From Hyphomicrobiales bacterium (GTDB taxonomy: Bacteria; Pseudomonadota; Alphaproteobacteria; Rhizobiales; Rhizobiaceae), in NCBI GenBank assembly GCA_900466005.1, contig UEGQ01000014.1, positions 38,219 to 102,218 of the forward strand: 64,000 nt of DNA. Reading direction: 5' to 3'. The notes beneath the pieces are model-generated. The model worked only from the letters and a program-made list of their open reading frames with translations. It made no database searches and was not told the DNA's origin. Position numbers and translations under genes: made by a program. Below, one piece after another: positions 48,254 through 57,618 of this stretch (position 1 is the first letter of the stretch; the number at the start of each line of letters is the position of its first letter).

Positions 48254-49021
48254 TCAACGCGCACCCATGCGCAAAGCTCCGTCGAGACGGATCACCGTTC
48301 CGTTGAGCATCCTGTTCTCACAGATGTGGCGGACAAGACCGGCATATTCCTCCGGACGGCCGAGACGGGAGGGGAACGGCACGCTCTTGCCGAGTGAATC
48401 CTGAACCTCTTGCGGCATGCCCGCCATCATCGGCGTCTCGAAGATGCCGGGCGCGATCGAAACGACTCGGATGCCGTAACGCGCAAGCTCGCGGGCGATC
48501 GGCAAGGTCATGCCGACGACACCGCCCTTCGACGCGGAATACGCGGCCTGGCCGATTTGCCCTTCGAAAGCGGCGACCGATGCTGTGTTGACGATCACAC
48601 CGCGCTCGCCGTCTTCGTCCGGCTCTTCCCTGGAGATTGCGGCGGCCGCAAGACGGATCATGTTGAATGTGCCGACGAGATTGATGCTGATTGCCCGCGT
48701 GAAGACGTCCAGCCGGTGCGGACCGTCGCGGCCGATCACCTTTTCGCCGGGGGCGATGCCGGCACAGTTCACCAGGCCGTGGAGGTGTCCGAAGGTCTCC
48801 GTTGCGGCTCGAACGGCGGCCGCTGCGTCGTCCTCCGACGTGACGTCGGTTCGCACGAAGCGAACGCCGTTTCCGAATTCCGCGGTGACCTTCTCACCGA
48901 CCTCGGCATTGACGTCAGCAATGATTGCCCGCGCTCCGGCGGCGGTGAGCGAGTGCACCACGGCAAGACCGAGGCCCGAAGCACCGCCGGTCACGACGAA
49001 GACTTTGCCTTGGATCAGCAC
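48254..49021 (-). CDS. SDR-family 3-hydroxyacyl-CoA dehydrogenase (HSD17B10-like)
   Basis: A 255-residue short-chain dehydrogenase. Cofactor loop [29 protein letters not shown] (NAG-like), [24 protein letters not shown] (catalytic Ser and YxxxK) and [18 protein letters not shown] match type 2 3-hydroxyacyl-CoA dehydrogenases, which oxidise 2-methyl-3-hydroxybutyryl-CoA. The start is GTG at 49021, with GGGAG upstream; a longer frame continues but is antisense to the AraC gene. First gene of the minus-strand operon leading to thiolase, acyl-CoA dehydrogenase and bkd. Confidence 0.9.
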   Translation of the reverse strand: MLIQGKVFVVTGGASGLGLAVVHSLTAAGARAIIADVNAEVGEKVTAEFGNGVRFVRTDVTSEDDAAAAVRAATETFGHLHGLVNCAGIAPGEKVIGRDGPHRLDVFTRAISINLVGTFNMIRLAAAAISREEPDEDGERGVIVNTASVAAFEGQIGQAAYSASKGGVVGMTLPIARELARYGIRVVSIAPGIFETPMMAGMPQEVQDSLGKSVPFPSRLGRPEEYAGLVRHICENRMLNGTVIRLDGALRMGAR

Positions 49022-49216
49022 GAGAAAACTCCCGCTTTCGTGGAACGTACGACCGTGATCGTTCGATACGCCATCCCGTCCTCCTCGCAGCATTCCGCAC
49101 GCGAACCGGCTCCTCCGCCGATCCTTGTTGCCGGACTCTATGCGGACAGTATATTGCAAGCGATGACCAAAGCGGCCAGATTTTTTGGACAGTTTTGCCA
49201 TATCGGGAGAAGCGGA
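49022..49216. promoter_or_regulatory. Divergent control region of the branched-chain operon and its AraC regulator
   Basis: 195-base gap between divergent genes. Two direct copies of GGACAGT followed by an A/T run and TTGC-like end occur at 49144-49150 and 49187-49193, spaced 43 bases, about four helical turns on the same face. This is compatible with AraC-family half-sites. No promoter boxes assigned. Confidence 0.4.
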
Positions 49217-50281
49217 ATGGCCGAGCCGGACAGACGGATGATTTCGCCTTCCTTCATCGAGGAAGCGCTCGATTGCCTGCGTCGGTATGGCAAGCCGACC
49301 GCACCGGTTCTGGCGTCGGTGGGTCTCCCGCCCGTGGTCGACGCTCCGGTCTCGGCCGAGATCTACGGCGCGCTCTGGCTTGCCGTCGCGGCCGAAGTCG
49401 ACGACGAGTTCTTCGGCATGGGTGCCCGGCCGATGCGCAATGGCAGTTTCACGCTTCTCTGCCATTGCGTGCTGCACGCGCCGACGCTGGAACACGCCCT
49501 GCGGCGGGCACTGCGCTTCCTGAACGTGATTCTGGAGGATCCCTCCGGCCGGCTCGAGATCAGCGAGGGCCTCGCAGAGATCGTGCTCAAGGACAGGATG
49601 GGGCCACGCTCGGCCTTTGCCTACCGCACTTACTGGATTCTGCTGCACGGCATCGCTTGCTGGCTGGTCGGCCGGCGCATTCCGATCCGCAAGGTCGATT
49701 TCCGCTGCGCCGAGCCGCAGCAGGGTGCGGACTACCGGTTGTTCTTCGGCGCTCCGGTCCGTTTCGGGCAGCCGGTCAGCCGGCTCTCCTTCGACCGACA
49801 ACTGCTCCGTCTGCCCATCGCGCGGAGTGAACAGGCGTTGAAGCAGTTCCTCCGGGGGGCACCCGCCAACATCCTCGTGCGCTACCGATACGACGCCGGC
49901 CTCGCGGCGGGCATCCGGCGCCGGTTGCAGCAGACCCCACCGACGAACTGGGGCAGCTTTGAGGACATTGCGGCGCAACTGCGCATGTCTCCATCGACCC
50001 TGCGCCACCGTCTGCAGGCCGAGGGACGGAGCTTTGCCGGCATAAAGGATGAGATCAGGCGGGAGCGGGCCATGGAACTGCTGCTGACGAGCCGAAGCAG
50101 CGTCGGAGAGATCGCCGCCCAGCTCGGCTTTTCCGAGCCGAGCGCCTTTCACCGCGCCTTCCGCAAGTGGACCTCCAGGAGCCCCGGCGTCTTCCGCCGT
50201 GAAGCTGCGGCGGCACGCGTGCTAGACGTCGGACATCAGCGCCGCTCGCCAATGACCGAGATAGGAGCCGACATCGAGTGA
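49217..50281 (+). CDS. AraC-family transcriptional regulator
   Basis: A 354-residue regulator. Residues about 15-230 form the arabinose-binding/dimerisation type domain found in OruR-like regulators ([45 protein letters not shown]). The C-terminal double HTH has [23 protein letters not shown] and [36 protein letters not shown] 49217 follows GGGAGAAGC; an earlier ATG at 49163 is possible. Divergent from the SDR-thiolase-ACAD-bkd operon, which it likely controls. Its last 60 bases overlap the 3' end of rhaK on the other strand. Confidence 0.88.
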   Translation: MAEPDRRMISPSFIEEALDCLRRYGKPTAPVLASVGLPPVVDAPVSAEIYGALWLAVAAEVDDEFFGMGARPMRNGSFTLLCHCVLHAPTLEHALRRALRFLNVILEDPSGRLEISEGLAEIVLKDRMGPRSAFAYRTYWILLHGIACWLVGRRIPIRKVDFRCAEPQQGADYRLFFGAPVRFGQPVSRLSFDRQLLRLPIARSEQALKQFLRGAPANILVRYRYDAGLAAGIRRRLQQTPPTNWGSFEDIAAQLRMSPSTLRHRLQAEGRSFAGIKDEIRRERAMELLLTSRSSVGEIAAQLGFSEPSAFHRAFRKWTSRSPGVFRREAAAARVLDVGHQRRSPMTEIGADIE

Positions 50282-51607
50282 CGGGGAAATGACGGTCGGG
50301 TGTCGCGCCTGTGGCCTCACCCCGGCAAGCACGGCGGCTCCGAGCGCGGTGCCGCTCGTTCCGGCGTCCGTATCGACCGTCACGTCGCGCCCGGTCATCG
50401 ACGCCAGCGCGGCGAGGAAGACGCTGTTCCGGCTCATCGGCCCTTCAACAATGATCGGGCCCACAGCCTTCACGAGGTCGAGACATGTGACCGTCATCAT
50501 CGTCACATAGAGCGAGACGGCGGCAACCCGCTCGGCCTCCGAAGCAGGCTCGCCGATCCACCGTCCTAGGCGACCCGGGAAAGGTCCCGATCCATCCACG
50601 GCATTGGGCAGAACCATCACGCCCTTGGCAATCACCGCACGGGCGGCCAACTCCACCGCTTCCGGCGACGGTTCAGCCACGCTTTGGGTCAGTATCTCGA
50701 ATTCACGACCGCCCATGAAACGGGCCGATGGCACCGGGCGCGCGAAGGCATCGACATTCGAAAGCGTGTCACGCACCGGATCGAGCCCCGCCGGGTCACT
50801 CCCCACCGCGAAGCAGATGACCCACGTACCCGTCGATACCACCGAGAAGGGCGACTGTCGCACAACGAGATGCGGCAGCAACGACGCGTTGGAATCGTGA
50901 ATACCACAATAGACCGGCACCTCGGCATCGAGCGCGATCACTCGGCCAACCTCCGGCAGCACCGGGCCAAGCACGTCGAAGGCCGACCGGATCGGCGCCA
51001 TCAGCGCCCTTATCTCGAGCCTGTCGACGAGGAGCGAATATCCGCCCTGCCCCGGATTCCAGAGGTCGGTGTGACAGCCGAGCGAGGTCACCTCGTTTGC
51101 AGCGACACCCGTCAGGCGGAAGGCCCAGTATTGCGGATAGGTGAGGATCGTCCGGACCCGCGCAAACGCTTCGGGAAAGACGGTCTTCTGATAGTGAAGT
51201 TGGGCTCCGAGATTGAGGCCGACCGGAAGCGCCGGCGAACAGGTCTCGGAAAAGGCAGGCCGCAAGGCGACGTAGCCCGAAACGATGTCGGCCGGATAAG
51301 CGTGTTCGTAATCGAGAACCGGCATGGCGAGCCGCCCGTCGGCGTCGAGGAGCGCGGCACTCGCCCCATGCGTGGTGATCGAAATCGCATCGTAGCCGGG
51401 TGCCTTGGCGAACGAAGTGAGAGCGGACAGGATGAACGACCACAAGGCCTCGACGTCGTAGTGGGGATAGGGAGGACCGGCGACCACACCGTTCGCAGTC
51501 TTGCGGATCGCGATCTCGGCTCCGGTCTCTCCATCGAGGACCACCACCTTGGCATTCGTCTTGCCGATGTCGATGACGGCGACGCGCCGCGGACGAGACG
51601 CGTTCAT
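50222..51607 (-). CDS. rhaK: Rhamnulokinase-type FGGY sugar kinase
   Basis: A 461-residue FGGY kinase. [18 protein letters not shown] is the first phosphate-binding loop; [28 protein letters not shown] and [10 protein letters not shown] are the family's active-site and nucleotide segments. In the rhizobial rha locus RhaK phosphorylates the sugar and is also required for transport activity of the ABC system. The start at 51607 overlaps the stop of rhaU (ATGA). Last gene of the rhaRSTPQUK run. Confidence 0.93.
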   Translation of the reverse strand: MNASRPRRVAVIDIGKTNAKVVVLDGETGAEIAIRKTANGVVAGPPYPHYDVEALWSFILSALTSFAKAPGYDAISITTHGASAALLDADGRLAMPVLDYEHAYPADIVSGYVALRPAFSETCSPALPVGLNLGAQLHYQKTVFPEAFARVRTILTYPQYWAFRLTGVAANEVTSLGCHTDLWNPGQGGYSLLVDRLEIRALMAPIRSAFDVLGPVLPEVGRVIALDAEVPVYCGIHDSNASLLPHLVVRQSPFSVVSTGTWVICFAVGSDPAGLDPVRDTLSNVDAFARPVPSARFMGGREFEILTQSVAEPSPEAVELAARAVIAKGVMVLPNAVDGSGPFPGRLGRWIGEPASEAERVAAVSLYVTMMTVTCLDLVKAVGPIIVEGPMSRNSVFLAALASMTGRDVTVDTDAGTSGTALGAAVLAGVRPQARHPTVISPSLDVGSYLGHWRAALMSDV

Positions 51608-51927
51608 GGCAGGTGGAAGACGTTGACCAGATCGACAGCGACGGGCGAATTGTCCGGGTTCGCCGCCATGATGTCGGCCATGTGGGCCCACCAACGCTTC
51701 ATCACCGGGTGGTGCGGAAGGTCCGCCATGCCGTGTATCTTCGGGCGGGTGAGGACCCCGAAGAGCGTGTTGGTTTCCCGATCGAGATGGATCGAATAAT
51801 CACGAATTCCCGCCTCGTGGAGAAGCTCTACGAGCTCCGGCCAGATCTCGCCGTGACGCTTGCGGTATTCGGCTTCCATGCCCGGGTTGAGCTGCATCTT
51901 GAAGGCATACTTTTCGAACTCGGTCAT
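51604..51927 (-). CDS. rhaU: L-rhamnose mutarotase
   Basis: A 107-residue protein that interconverts alpha and beta L-rhamnopyranose. [26 protein letters not shown] contains the catalytic-type His, and [32 protein letters not shown] are typical. The ATG at 51927 (MTEFEKYAF) is one base from the rhaQ stop. Normal length of about 104 residues. Confidence 0.94.
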   Translation of the reverse strand: MTEFEKYAFKMQLNPGMEAEYRKRHGEIWPELVELLHEAGIRDYSIHLDRETNTLFGVLTRPKIHGMADLPHHPVMKRWWAHMADIMAANPDNSPVAVDLVNVFHLP

Positions 51928-51928
51928 C

Positions 51929-52942
51929 TCAGGCACTCCGTGCGTTCCTGATCCGCCGCGCAATGATCGGCAGAGCAATGGTGACGATCAGGAGCAGGCC
52001 GATGAAGATCGACATGACGATGCCCGGCACATTGAGCAGCCCGAGACCGAAAGTAACGAGGCCCATTACAAAGGCGGCGATCACCACGCCGACGATCGTT
52101 CCCGAACCTCCGAGGATGGAGACACCGCCGAGCACGACCATCGTCACGACTTCCAGTTCCCACCCCTGTGCGATCGATGGGCGGGTTGACCCGAGCCGCG
52201 ACGTCAGGCAGACCGCGGCAATGCCGCTCATCAGGCCGGCGAGGACGAACAGGATGAACTTCACACGTTCGACCGGAATGCCGGAGAAACGTGCTGCAAG
52301 CGGATTGTTGCCGATGACGAAGACCTGCCGTCCGAAGTTGGTGGCGTGCAGCAGAACTGCGAAGAGCGCCGCCAGCACAAGAAAGAGAACGAACTCGAAC
52401 GAGAAGACCCAGAAGACGTAGCCCTGGCCGAAATAGGCGAATTCGGCCGGATACTTGCCGTAGGCCTGGTCTCCGAGAACGATATAGGAGATGCCGCGGA
52501 AGAGGCTCATGGTGCCGATCGTCACCACGATCGACGGCAGTGCGATTCCGGCGACGAGGAGCCCGTTGAAAACGCCGCAGGCAAGCCCGGTGCCGATTCC
52601 GATCGCAACCAACCCTGGCGCGCCGATCCCCATCTGGGCCGCCGCCCCCATGGCGGTCGATGCAAGCGCGATGATCGCCGCCACCGAGAGGTCGATCTCG
52701 CCGGCGATGACGAGCAGTGCCATAGCGAAGGCGATCATCGCCTTTTCGGTGAAGTTGAAGGTGGCATCCGAAAGGTTCCACACATCAAGGAAGTAGGGCG
52801 AAGCGAGCGAGTTCGCCACGAAGATCGCCACCGCCACACCGAAAAGCAGCACTTCCCAGCTTCCGGCCAGCCGTTTCAGCGGCGTGCCGAGCCGATCGGG
52901 GATGACGCGTCTGGTAGCGGTATCGGCAGACGGTGCGGTCAT
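51929..52942 (-). CDS. rhaQ: Rhamnose ABC transporter permease
   Basis: A 337-residue RbsC-type permease with eight to ten spans (for example [27 protein letters not shown]). The EIDLSVAAI motif and [20 protein letters not shown] are conserved in sugar permeases. The start overlaps the rhaP stop (ATGA). Forms the channel with RhaP. Confidence 0.93.
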   Translation of the reverse strand: MTAPSADTATRRVIPDRLGTPLKRLAGSWEVLLFGVAVAIFVANSLASPYFLDVWNLSDATFNFTEKAMIAFAMALLVIAGEIDLSVAAIIALASTAMGAAAQMGIGAPGLVAIGIGTGLACGVFNGLLVAGIALPSIVVTIGTMSLFRGISYIVLGDQAYGKYPAEFAYFGQGYVFWVFSFEFVLFLVLAALFAVLLHATNFGRQVFVIGNNPLAARFSGIPVERVKFILFVLAGLMSGIAAVCLTSRLGSTRPSIAQGWELEVVTMVVLGGVSILGGSGTIVGVVIAAFVMGLVTFGLGLLNVPGIVMSIFIGLLLIVTIALPIIARRIRNARSA

Positions 52943-53937
52943 ACTGTCACCTCTTTCGTTTCCTTGGCGGCACGATCCCGCAGGATGATACGGCCCTTCT
53001 TGCGCTCGGCACGGGCGTTGAAGACGACGGCAAGTACGATGACGATGCCCGATATCGCCATCTGTGCGAACGGGGAGACGCCGATGACGGGCAGCGCATT
53101 CTTGATGACGCCGAGGAAGAGGGCCCCGAGGACCGTGCCGACGACCGTGCCGATGCCGCCGGCGATCGACACGCCGCCGATCACGTTGGCGGCAACGCTG
53201 TCGAGTTCGAAGCCCGCAGCGATGTCGACGTAGGCGACCGCATAACGCGAAACCCAGAGGTAGCCGGAGAGACCCGCCAGCGCGCCCGAAAGGACGAAGG
53301 CGAAGAAGCGGGCGCGGCCGATATCGATGCCGGCATAGACGGCTGCAGTCGGATTGCCGCCGGCGGCATAGGTCGAGCGGCCGAAAGGCGTCCGCGTCAG
53401 CATGAACCAGATCAGCAGGACGACAGCGATCGCAGTCCAGGACAGGATCGGCATGCCGAGCACCGGCAGGCGCGGGAGATTGAGAAAGTCGGGGGTCATC
53501 TGGTGCGCGTTGACCCAGCTGCCGCCAGACAGCACGAAAGCCATGCCGCGATAGATGGTCAGCGTCCCGAGCGTCACCACGATCGGCGGAATCTGAAGCA
53601 GCCAGACGAGGAACCCGTTGATCGCACCGAGCCCGGCGCCGATGACGACCGCCAGCACGATCAACAGGGCGAGCGGCAGACCGGGATAGCCGGCGTCGAG
53701 CATCGCGACCGCCATGCCGGTGAAGGCGAGATTGGCCGCGACCGACAGGTCGATCGACTTGGTCAGGATGACCGTCATTTGGCCGAGCGCCAGGATGATC
53801 AGGATCGAGGTGTCATTGAAGATATTCGCCAGATTTCCGGCCGAGGCAAACCCGTCAGCCCGCGTAGCGAAGCCAGCGACCATTACGGCGACGATCAGCG
53901 CCAGGAGAACTTCGCGGTTCTTGAAGATGCGTTGCAT
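52939..53937 (-). CDS. rhaP: Rhamnose ABC transporter permease
   Basis: A 332-residue permease starting MQRIFKNREVLLALIVAVMVA. It carries ALGQMTVILTKSIDLSVAANLAFTGM and NVIGGVSIAGGIGTVVGTVLGALFLGVI, the family signatures. ATG 53937 follows AAGGAC; a much longer frame upstream is antisense or overlaps rhaT and lacks family sequence. Eleven bases after rhaT. Confidence 0.93.
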   Translation of the reverse strand: MQRIFKNREVLLALIVAVMVAGFATRADGFASAGNLANIFNDTSILIILALGQMTVILTKSIDLSVAANLAFTGMAVAMLDAGYPGLPLALLIVLAVVIGAGLGAINGFLVWLLQIPPIVVTLGTLTIYRGMAFVLSGGSWVNAHQMTPDFLNLPRLPVLGMPILSWTAIAVVLLIWFMLTRTPFGRSTYAAGGNPTAAVYAGIDIGRARFFAFVLSGALAGLSGYLWVSRYAVAYVDIAAGFELDSVAANVIGGVSIAGGIGTVVGTVLGALFLGVIKNALPVIGVSPFAQMAISGIVIVLAVVFNARAERKKGRIILRDRAAKETKEVTV

Positions 53938-53948
53938 GTCAATTGTCC

Positions 53949-55484
53949 TTACGCATTGCCCGTCGCCGCACGCACGAGTGTCTCGGCGGTGAGCCGTTCG
54001 CGTTCGAAAATTCCGGCTTGCAAACCTTCGCGCATGACCATGACGCGATCCGACATGCCGAGGATCTCCGGCAGTTCGGATGAGATCATGATGATGGAAA
54101 GCCCTTCTCCCGCGAGTTCCGAGATGAAGCCGTGCACGGCCGCCTTCGAGCCGATGTCGATGCCTTTGGTCGGTTCGTCGAGAATGATCACTTTCGGCCG
54201 GGTGGCAAGCCACTTGCCGATCACCACCTTCTGCTGGTTGCCACCGGAGAGCGTCCCCGCCGGAACGGACAGGGCTGCGGCACGCAGGTCCAGTCGCTCC
54301 GCATATCTGCGGGCGAGCGAGAACTCGTTGGCAGCCTTCAGGAAACCCCTGACCGAGGTACGCGCCAGCGACGGCAGCGACATGTTCTGGTAGATCGGCA
54401 TTTCGAGCGCGAGGCCATGGCGGCCGCGCTCTTCCGGTACATAAACGATGCCTGCGGCGATCGCATCCGCCGGCGACCGGATAACGACCTCACGACCATC
54501 GAGCAGCAGGCGCCCGGACGCTGGCTTCGTGATGCCGAAGAGAGACTGGCAGAGTTCAGAGCGGCCCGCGCCGATAAGACCGTAGACGCCGAGGATCTCT
54601 CCCTTGCGGAGGTCGAAGGAAATCTCCCGAAATTCGGTGGCGTGGCTATAGCCCTCGACCGCCATCACCGTGGCACCGATCTGCACCGGGCATTTCGGGA
54701 ACACGTCGTGGACGTCACGACCGACCATCAGGCGTACGATTTCGTCCTGCGGCGTAGTCTTGAGAATACCAGCGCCGACCATTTTGCCATCGCGAAAGAC
54801 GGCATAGTTTTCGGCGATCTCGTAAACCTCGTCGAACTTGTGGCTGATGAAAAGGATCGCCTTTCCCTGCTTCTTGAGGTTCTCGACGATGCGGAAGAGA
54901 TCGTCGATCTCCTTGCGCGAGAGCGCAGCCGTCGGCTCATCCATGATGACAATGCGGGCCTCGACCGAAAGGGCGCGGGCGATCGCGACCAGATGGCGCT
55001 GAGCGATCGACAGATCCTTCAGCTTGATCGTCGGGTCAATCGTGCTTTCGAGATCCGCAAGCAGCTGCCGTGCGCGCCGGTTGATCGTCGCCCAGTCAAT
55101 CAGCCCGATGCGGGTCCGCGGCGCGTGACCGAGAAATATGTTCTCGCCGACGGTTAGCTCGTCGAAGAGGACCGTCTCCTGGTGAATCGCGGTGACGCCG
55201 GCATCGATCGCGTCCTGGGCATTGCTGAAGCTTACGGGTTCGCCGTCGATGACGATCTCGCCCTCGTTCGGACGATAGATGCCAGTCAGGATCTTCACCA
55301 GCGTGGACTTGCCGGCGCCGTTCTCGCCGATCAGCGCCGTCACCTTGCCGGGGTAAAGCGCGATACTGACACCATCCAGCGCCCTGACACCTGGAAAGAC
55401 CTGCGAGATGCCGCGCATTTCGAGGATCGGTTTCTCGTCGGGCCCTGCGGCGGTGTCGTATTTGGGGACTTCAGCGATCGCCAT
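53949..55484 (-). CDS. rhaT: Rhamnose ABC transporter ATP-binding protein, two-domain
   Basis: A 511-residue sugar ATPase with two nucleotide-binding domains. The first has Walker A GENGAGKSTLVKIL, signature LSIAQRHLVAIARAL and Walker B IVIMDEPTAALS; the second has a degenerate P-loop (GLIGAGRSELC) and signature LSGGNQQKVVIGKWL. This matches RbsA/RhaT. Start ATG 55484, with a GTG three codons earlier as alternative; the ribosome site is weak. A terminator-like hairpin lies between rhaS and this gene. Confidence 0.94.
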   Translation of the reverse strand: MAIAEVPKYDTAAGPDEKPILEMRGISQVFPGVRALDGVSIALYPGKVTALIGENGAGKSTLVKILTGIYRPNEGEIVIDGEPVSFSNAQDAIDAGVTAIHQETVLFDELTVGENIFLGHAPRTRIGLIDWATINRRARQLLADLESTIDPTIKLKDLSIAQRHLVAIARALSVEARIVIMDEPTAALSRKEIDDLFRIVENLKKQGKAILFISHKFDEVYEIAENYAVFRDGKMVGAGILKTTPQDEIVRLMVGRDVHDVFPKCPVQIGATVMAVEGYSHATEFREISFDLRKGEILGVYGLIGAGRSELCQSLFGITKPASGRLLLDGREVVIRSPADAIAAGIVYVPEERGRHGLALEMPIYQNMSLPSLARTSVRGFLKAANEFSLARRYAERLDLRAAALSVPAGTLSGGNQQKVVIGKWLATRPKVIILDEPTKGIDIGSKAAVHGFISELAGEGLSIIMISSELPEILGMSDRVMVMREGLQAGIFERERLTAETLVRAATGNA

Positions 55485-55510
55485 TAGGTTCACCAGGCAA
55501 AGAAAAAGAG

Positions 55511-55532
55511 ACCCGGCGGCACGCCGCCGGGT
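55511..55532 (-). terminator. Rho-independent terminator-like hairpin between rhaS and rhaT
   Basis: Perfect 9-bp stem ACCCGGCGG (55511-55519) / CCGCCGGGT (55524-55532) with a four-base loop. Read in the direction of transcription it is followed by CTCTTTTTCTTT, a good T tract. It sits 17 bases after the rhaS stop and upstream of rhaT, so it should release most transcripts after the binding-protein gene and let part read on. Confidence 0.8.
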
Positions 55533-55549
55533 TGGAATCGTTCACGGGA

Positions 55550-56545
55550 TCAGAAGATCTTCGCGAACTCGTCGACGTTCGATGAATTGTACACAAACGG
55601 ATCGGCCATCGCGGCTTCGCCGTTGTCGCCCACCTTGATCTTGCCCATGCGGCCGGCCTCGATTTCCGAGCCGGGGGCACCGTCGGTGTCGCCCTTCACG
55701 AGATGATAGGCGATCTGCGTGGCGGAGTAACCGAGGTCGATCGGGTTCCAGATCGCGAATTCCTTGGTCGCGCCGGATTTGATCGCGCCCGCCATTTCGG
55801 AGGGCAGGCCGAGGCCGGTCACGTAGACGTCGCCGATCTTGCCGGCATCCTTCACCGCCTGCGAAGCAGCGAGAACGCCGACCGTGGTCGGGGCGACGAT
55901 GACCTTGACGTTCGGCTGCGAGGACAAGAGGCCGTTGGCCTCGCGATAGCTCTTGTCGGCGAGGTCGTCGCCGTAGACCGTCGTCACCAAGTTGAGGCCC
56001 GGGAAATCCTTGAGCTGCTTCTTCATCTCCTCGATCCAGATATTCTGGTTCGTCGAGGTCGTTGTCGCCGAAAGGATCGCGAAGTCACCCTTGCCGTCCG
56101 GCAGATGGTTCTTGGCGAGCGTCAGGCACATCTTGCCAATCAACTCGTTGGACGACGGGTTGAGGTGCATGATGCGCCCCTCCGGAGCAACGCCGGAATC
56201 CCACGAAATGACCTTGATGCCGCGTTGCTGGGCCTTCTTCAGCGCCGGAACCACGGCGTCCGGGTCGTTTGCGGAAATCGCAATCGCGTCGACGCCCTGG
56301 GCAATCAAGGAGTTGATCACTTCAATCTGGCCTTCGGCCGTCGTCGTCGTCGGGCCGGTATAGATCACCTCGACGCCGCCGAGTTCCTTGGCCGCTTCCT
56401 GCGCACCCTTGTTGGCCGCCTCGAAGAAGCCGTTGCCCAGCGATTTGACCACGAGCGCGATCTTCATGTCGGCGGCGTTCGCCGCCGACGTCATGGCGGC
56501 AATGGCGATGGCCACACCGGCGAGCAGTGTCTTCGACAGTTTCAT
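55550..56545 (-). CDS. rhaS: Rhamnose ABC transporter substrate-binding protein
   Basis: A 331-residue periplasmic type I binding protein. Signal peptide MKLSKTLLAGVAIAIAAMTSAANA, then MKIALVVKSLGNGFFEAANKGAQEAAKELGG. Further features are GVDAIAISANDPDAVVPALKKAQQRGIKVISWDSG and SATTTSTNQNIWIEEM. Captures L-rhamnose. ATG 56545 has GGGAGGAAAACAC upstream. Lies between rhaR and rhaT. Confidence 0.93.
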   Translation of the reverse strand: MKLSKTLLAGVAIAIAAMTSAANAADMKIALVVKSLGNGFFEAANKGAQEAAKELGGVEVIYTGPTTTTAEGQIEVINSLIAQGVDAIAISANDPDAVVPALKKAQQRGIKVISWDSGVAPEGRIMHLNPSSNELIGKMCLTLAKNHLPDGKGDFAILSATTTSTNQNIWIEEMKKQLKDFPGLNLVTTVYGDDLADKSYREANGLLSSQPNVKVIVAPTTVGVLAASQAVKDAGKIGDVYVTGLGLPSEMAGAIKSGATKEFAIWNPIDLGYSATQIAYHLVKGDTDGAPGSEIEAGRMGKIKVGDNGEAAMADPFVYNSSNVDEFAKIF

Positions 56546-56601
56546 TGTGTTTTCCTCCCAGGTTGAGACTGCTTGAACTCCTCCCACGCGGCCGGATCAC
56601 C

Positions 56602-57414
56602 TCACGCGACCGACGTGGAATCCTCCTTCTCGGCCGAAGCCATTGGCCTGACCGTTATGAGCTTGATGCCGGCGTCCGTGACCATGGCGGCCGCTTCCTC
56701 CGGAATTTTGTCGTCGGTGATGATCGTCGAAACATTGTCGAGCGAGCAGAGGATCAGGCTGGATCGCTTCGAGAATTTGCTCGAATCGACCATCACGATC
56801 AGTTCCTCTGCCTGCCGCATGAGCTTCTGTTCGCTCTGGATGACGAGCGCGTCTGATTCCATCACGCCGAGTGCGTTGATGCCCTGCGCGCCGATGAATA
56901 TGCGCCGCGCATAGAAGTTGCGGATCGCGTCGTTGTCGAAGGGCGACAGGATCAGGCTCTGGTCTCGATAGATCGCTCCGCCGGGCACCGAAACCGTGCA
57001 CTTTGAATGCTTCACCAGATGTTCCGCGATGGCGAACGAATTGGTCATGACCTGCAGCCGGCGCGCCGACATGAAGTGCACCATCTGGAACGTCGTGGTT
57101 CCGCCGTTGATGATGATGGAGTCGCCCTCGTCACAGAGTTCGACGGCGGCGCGCGCAATTGCGCGTTTTTTGTCGATATTGACCGATTCCGACACGCGGA
57201 ACGGACGCGCGGCGAGATTTCCGAGCTGCGGAGGATGCACAGCTTCGGCGCCGCCACGCACGCGTCGCAGTTTTCCCTGTACATGAAGGGAAGCGATGTC
57301 ACGCCGGATAGTGGCCTCTGAAGCATCGGTAAGCTCGGCGATATCCTGCACGGTGACCACCGGCTTTTCCTGGATCGCGCTTAAGATGATGCGATGGCGT
57401 TCGCGTTCGTGCAT
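56602..57414 (-). CDS. rhaR: DeoR-family repressor of the rha locus
   Basis: A 270-residue DeoR regulator. HTH in ERERHRIILSAIQEKPVVTVQDIAELTDASEATIRRDIASLHVQGKLRRVRGGA; the sugar-phosphate-sensing domain follows (GDSIIINGGTTTFQMV, FIGAQGINALGVMESD). Start ATG 57414 follows AGGAGGAGCCC. First gene of the minus operon and divergent from rhaD; it should bind the long dyad between them and be released by a rhamnose-derived sugar phosphate. Confidence 0.93.
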   Translation of the reverse strand: MHERERHRIILSAIQEKPVVTVQDIAELTDASEATIRRDIASLHVQGKLRRVRGGAEAVHPPQLGNLAARPFRVSESVNIDKKRAIARAAVELCDEGDSIIINGGTTTFQMVHFMSARRLQVMTNSFAIAEHLVKHSKCTVSVPGGAIYRDQSLILSPFDNDAIRNFYARRIFIGAQGINALGVMESDALVIQSEQKLMRQAEELIVMVDSSKFSKRSSLILCSLDNVSTIITDDKIPEEAAAMVTDAGIKLITVRPMASAEKEDSTSVA

Positions 57415-57453
57415 GGGCTCCTCCTGACGGTGATTTATTCGGATCGCTTTTAC

Positions 57454-57530
57454 GTTGTCAATCACAAACGATCAAAAAAGATAATGTTGCGGCGCACAAT
57501 GATGTATTTTGATCGAAACTGATTGACAAC
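57454..57530. promoter_or_regulatory. Bipartite palindromic operator and overlapping rhaR/rhaD promoters
   Basis: Two nested perfect inverted repeats share one centre near 57492: outer GTTGTCAATCA (57454-57464) / TGATTGACAAC (57520-57530) and inner CGATCAAAA (57469-57477) / TTTTGATCG (57507-57515). TTGTCA inside each outer arm can serve as a -35 box: plus at 57455-57460 with a GATAAT-like -10 near 57480, and minus at 57529-57524 with a weaker TACATC-like -10. RhaR bound here would block both promoters. The rest of the 57415-57618 gap shows only ribosome sites. Confidence 0.75.
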
Positions 57531-57618
57531 AGTGGAAATGATGCGCGATATCGTCGGCCAGAAGGAGATGGGCTGCCACGCCCGCGGCCCGTGATTCGAC
57601 ACAAACAGGGAGGAAGAC

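Noticed and set aside
48410..49216. Upstream extension of the AraC-type frame over the SDR gene
   Set aside because: This stretch is antisense to the SDR gene and shows no domain; the regulator begins at 49217 (or 49163) with a ribosome site.
49022..50152. Long minus-strand extension of the SDR frame over the AraC gene
   Set aside because: Antisense of the AraC gene with no family motif; the SDR fold starts at the GTG at 49021.
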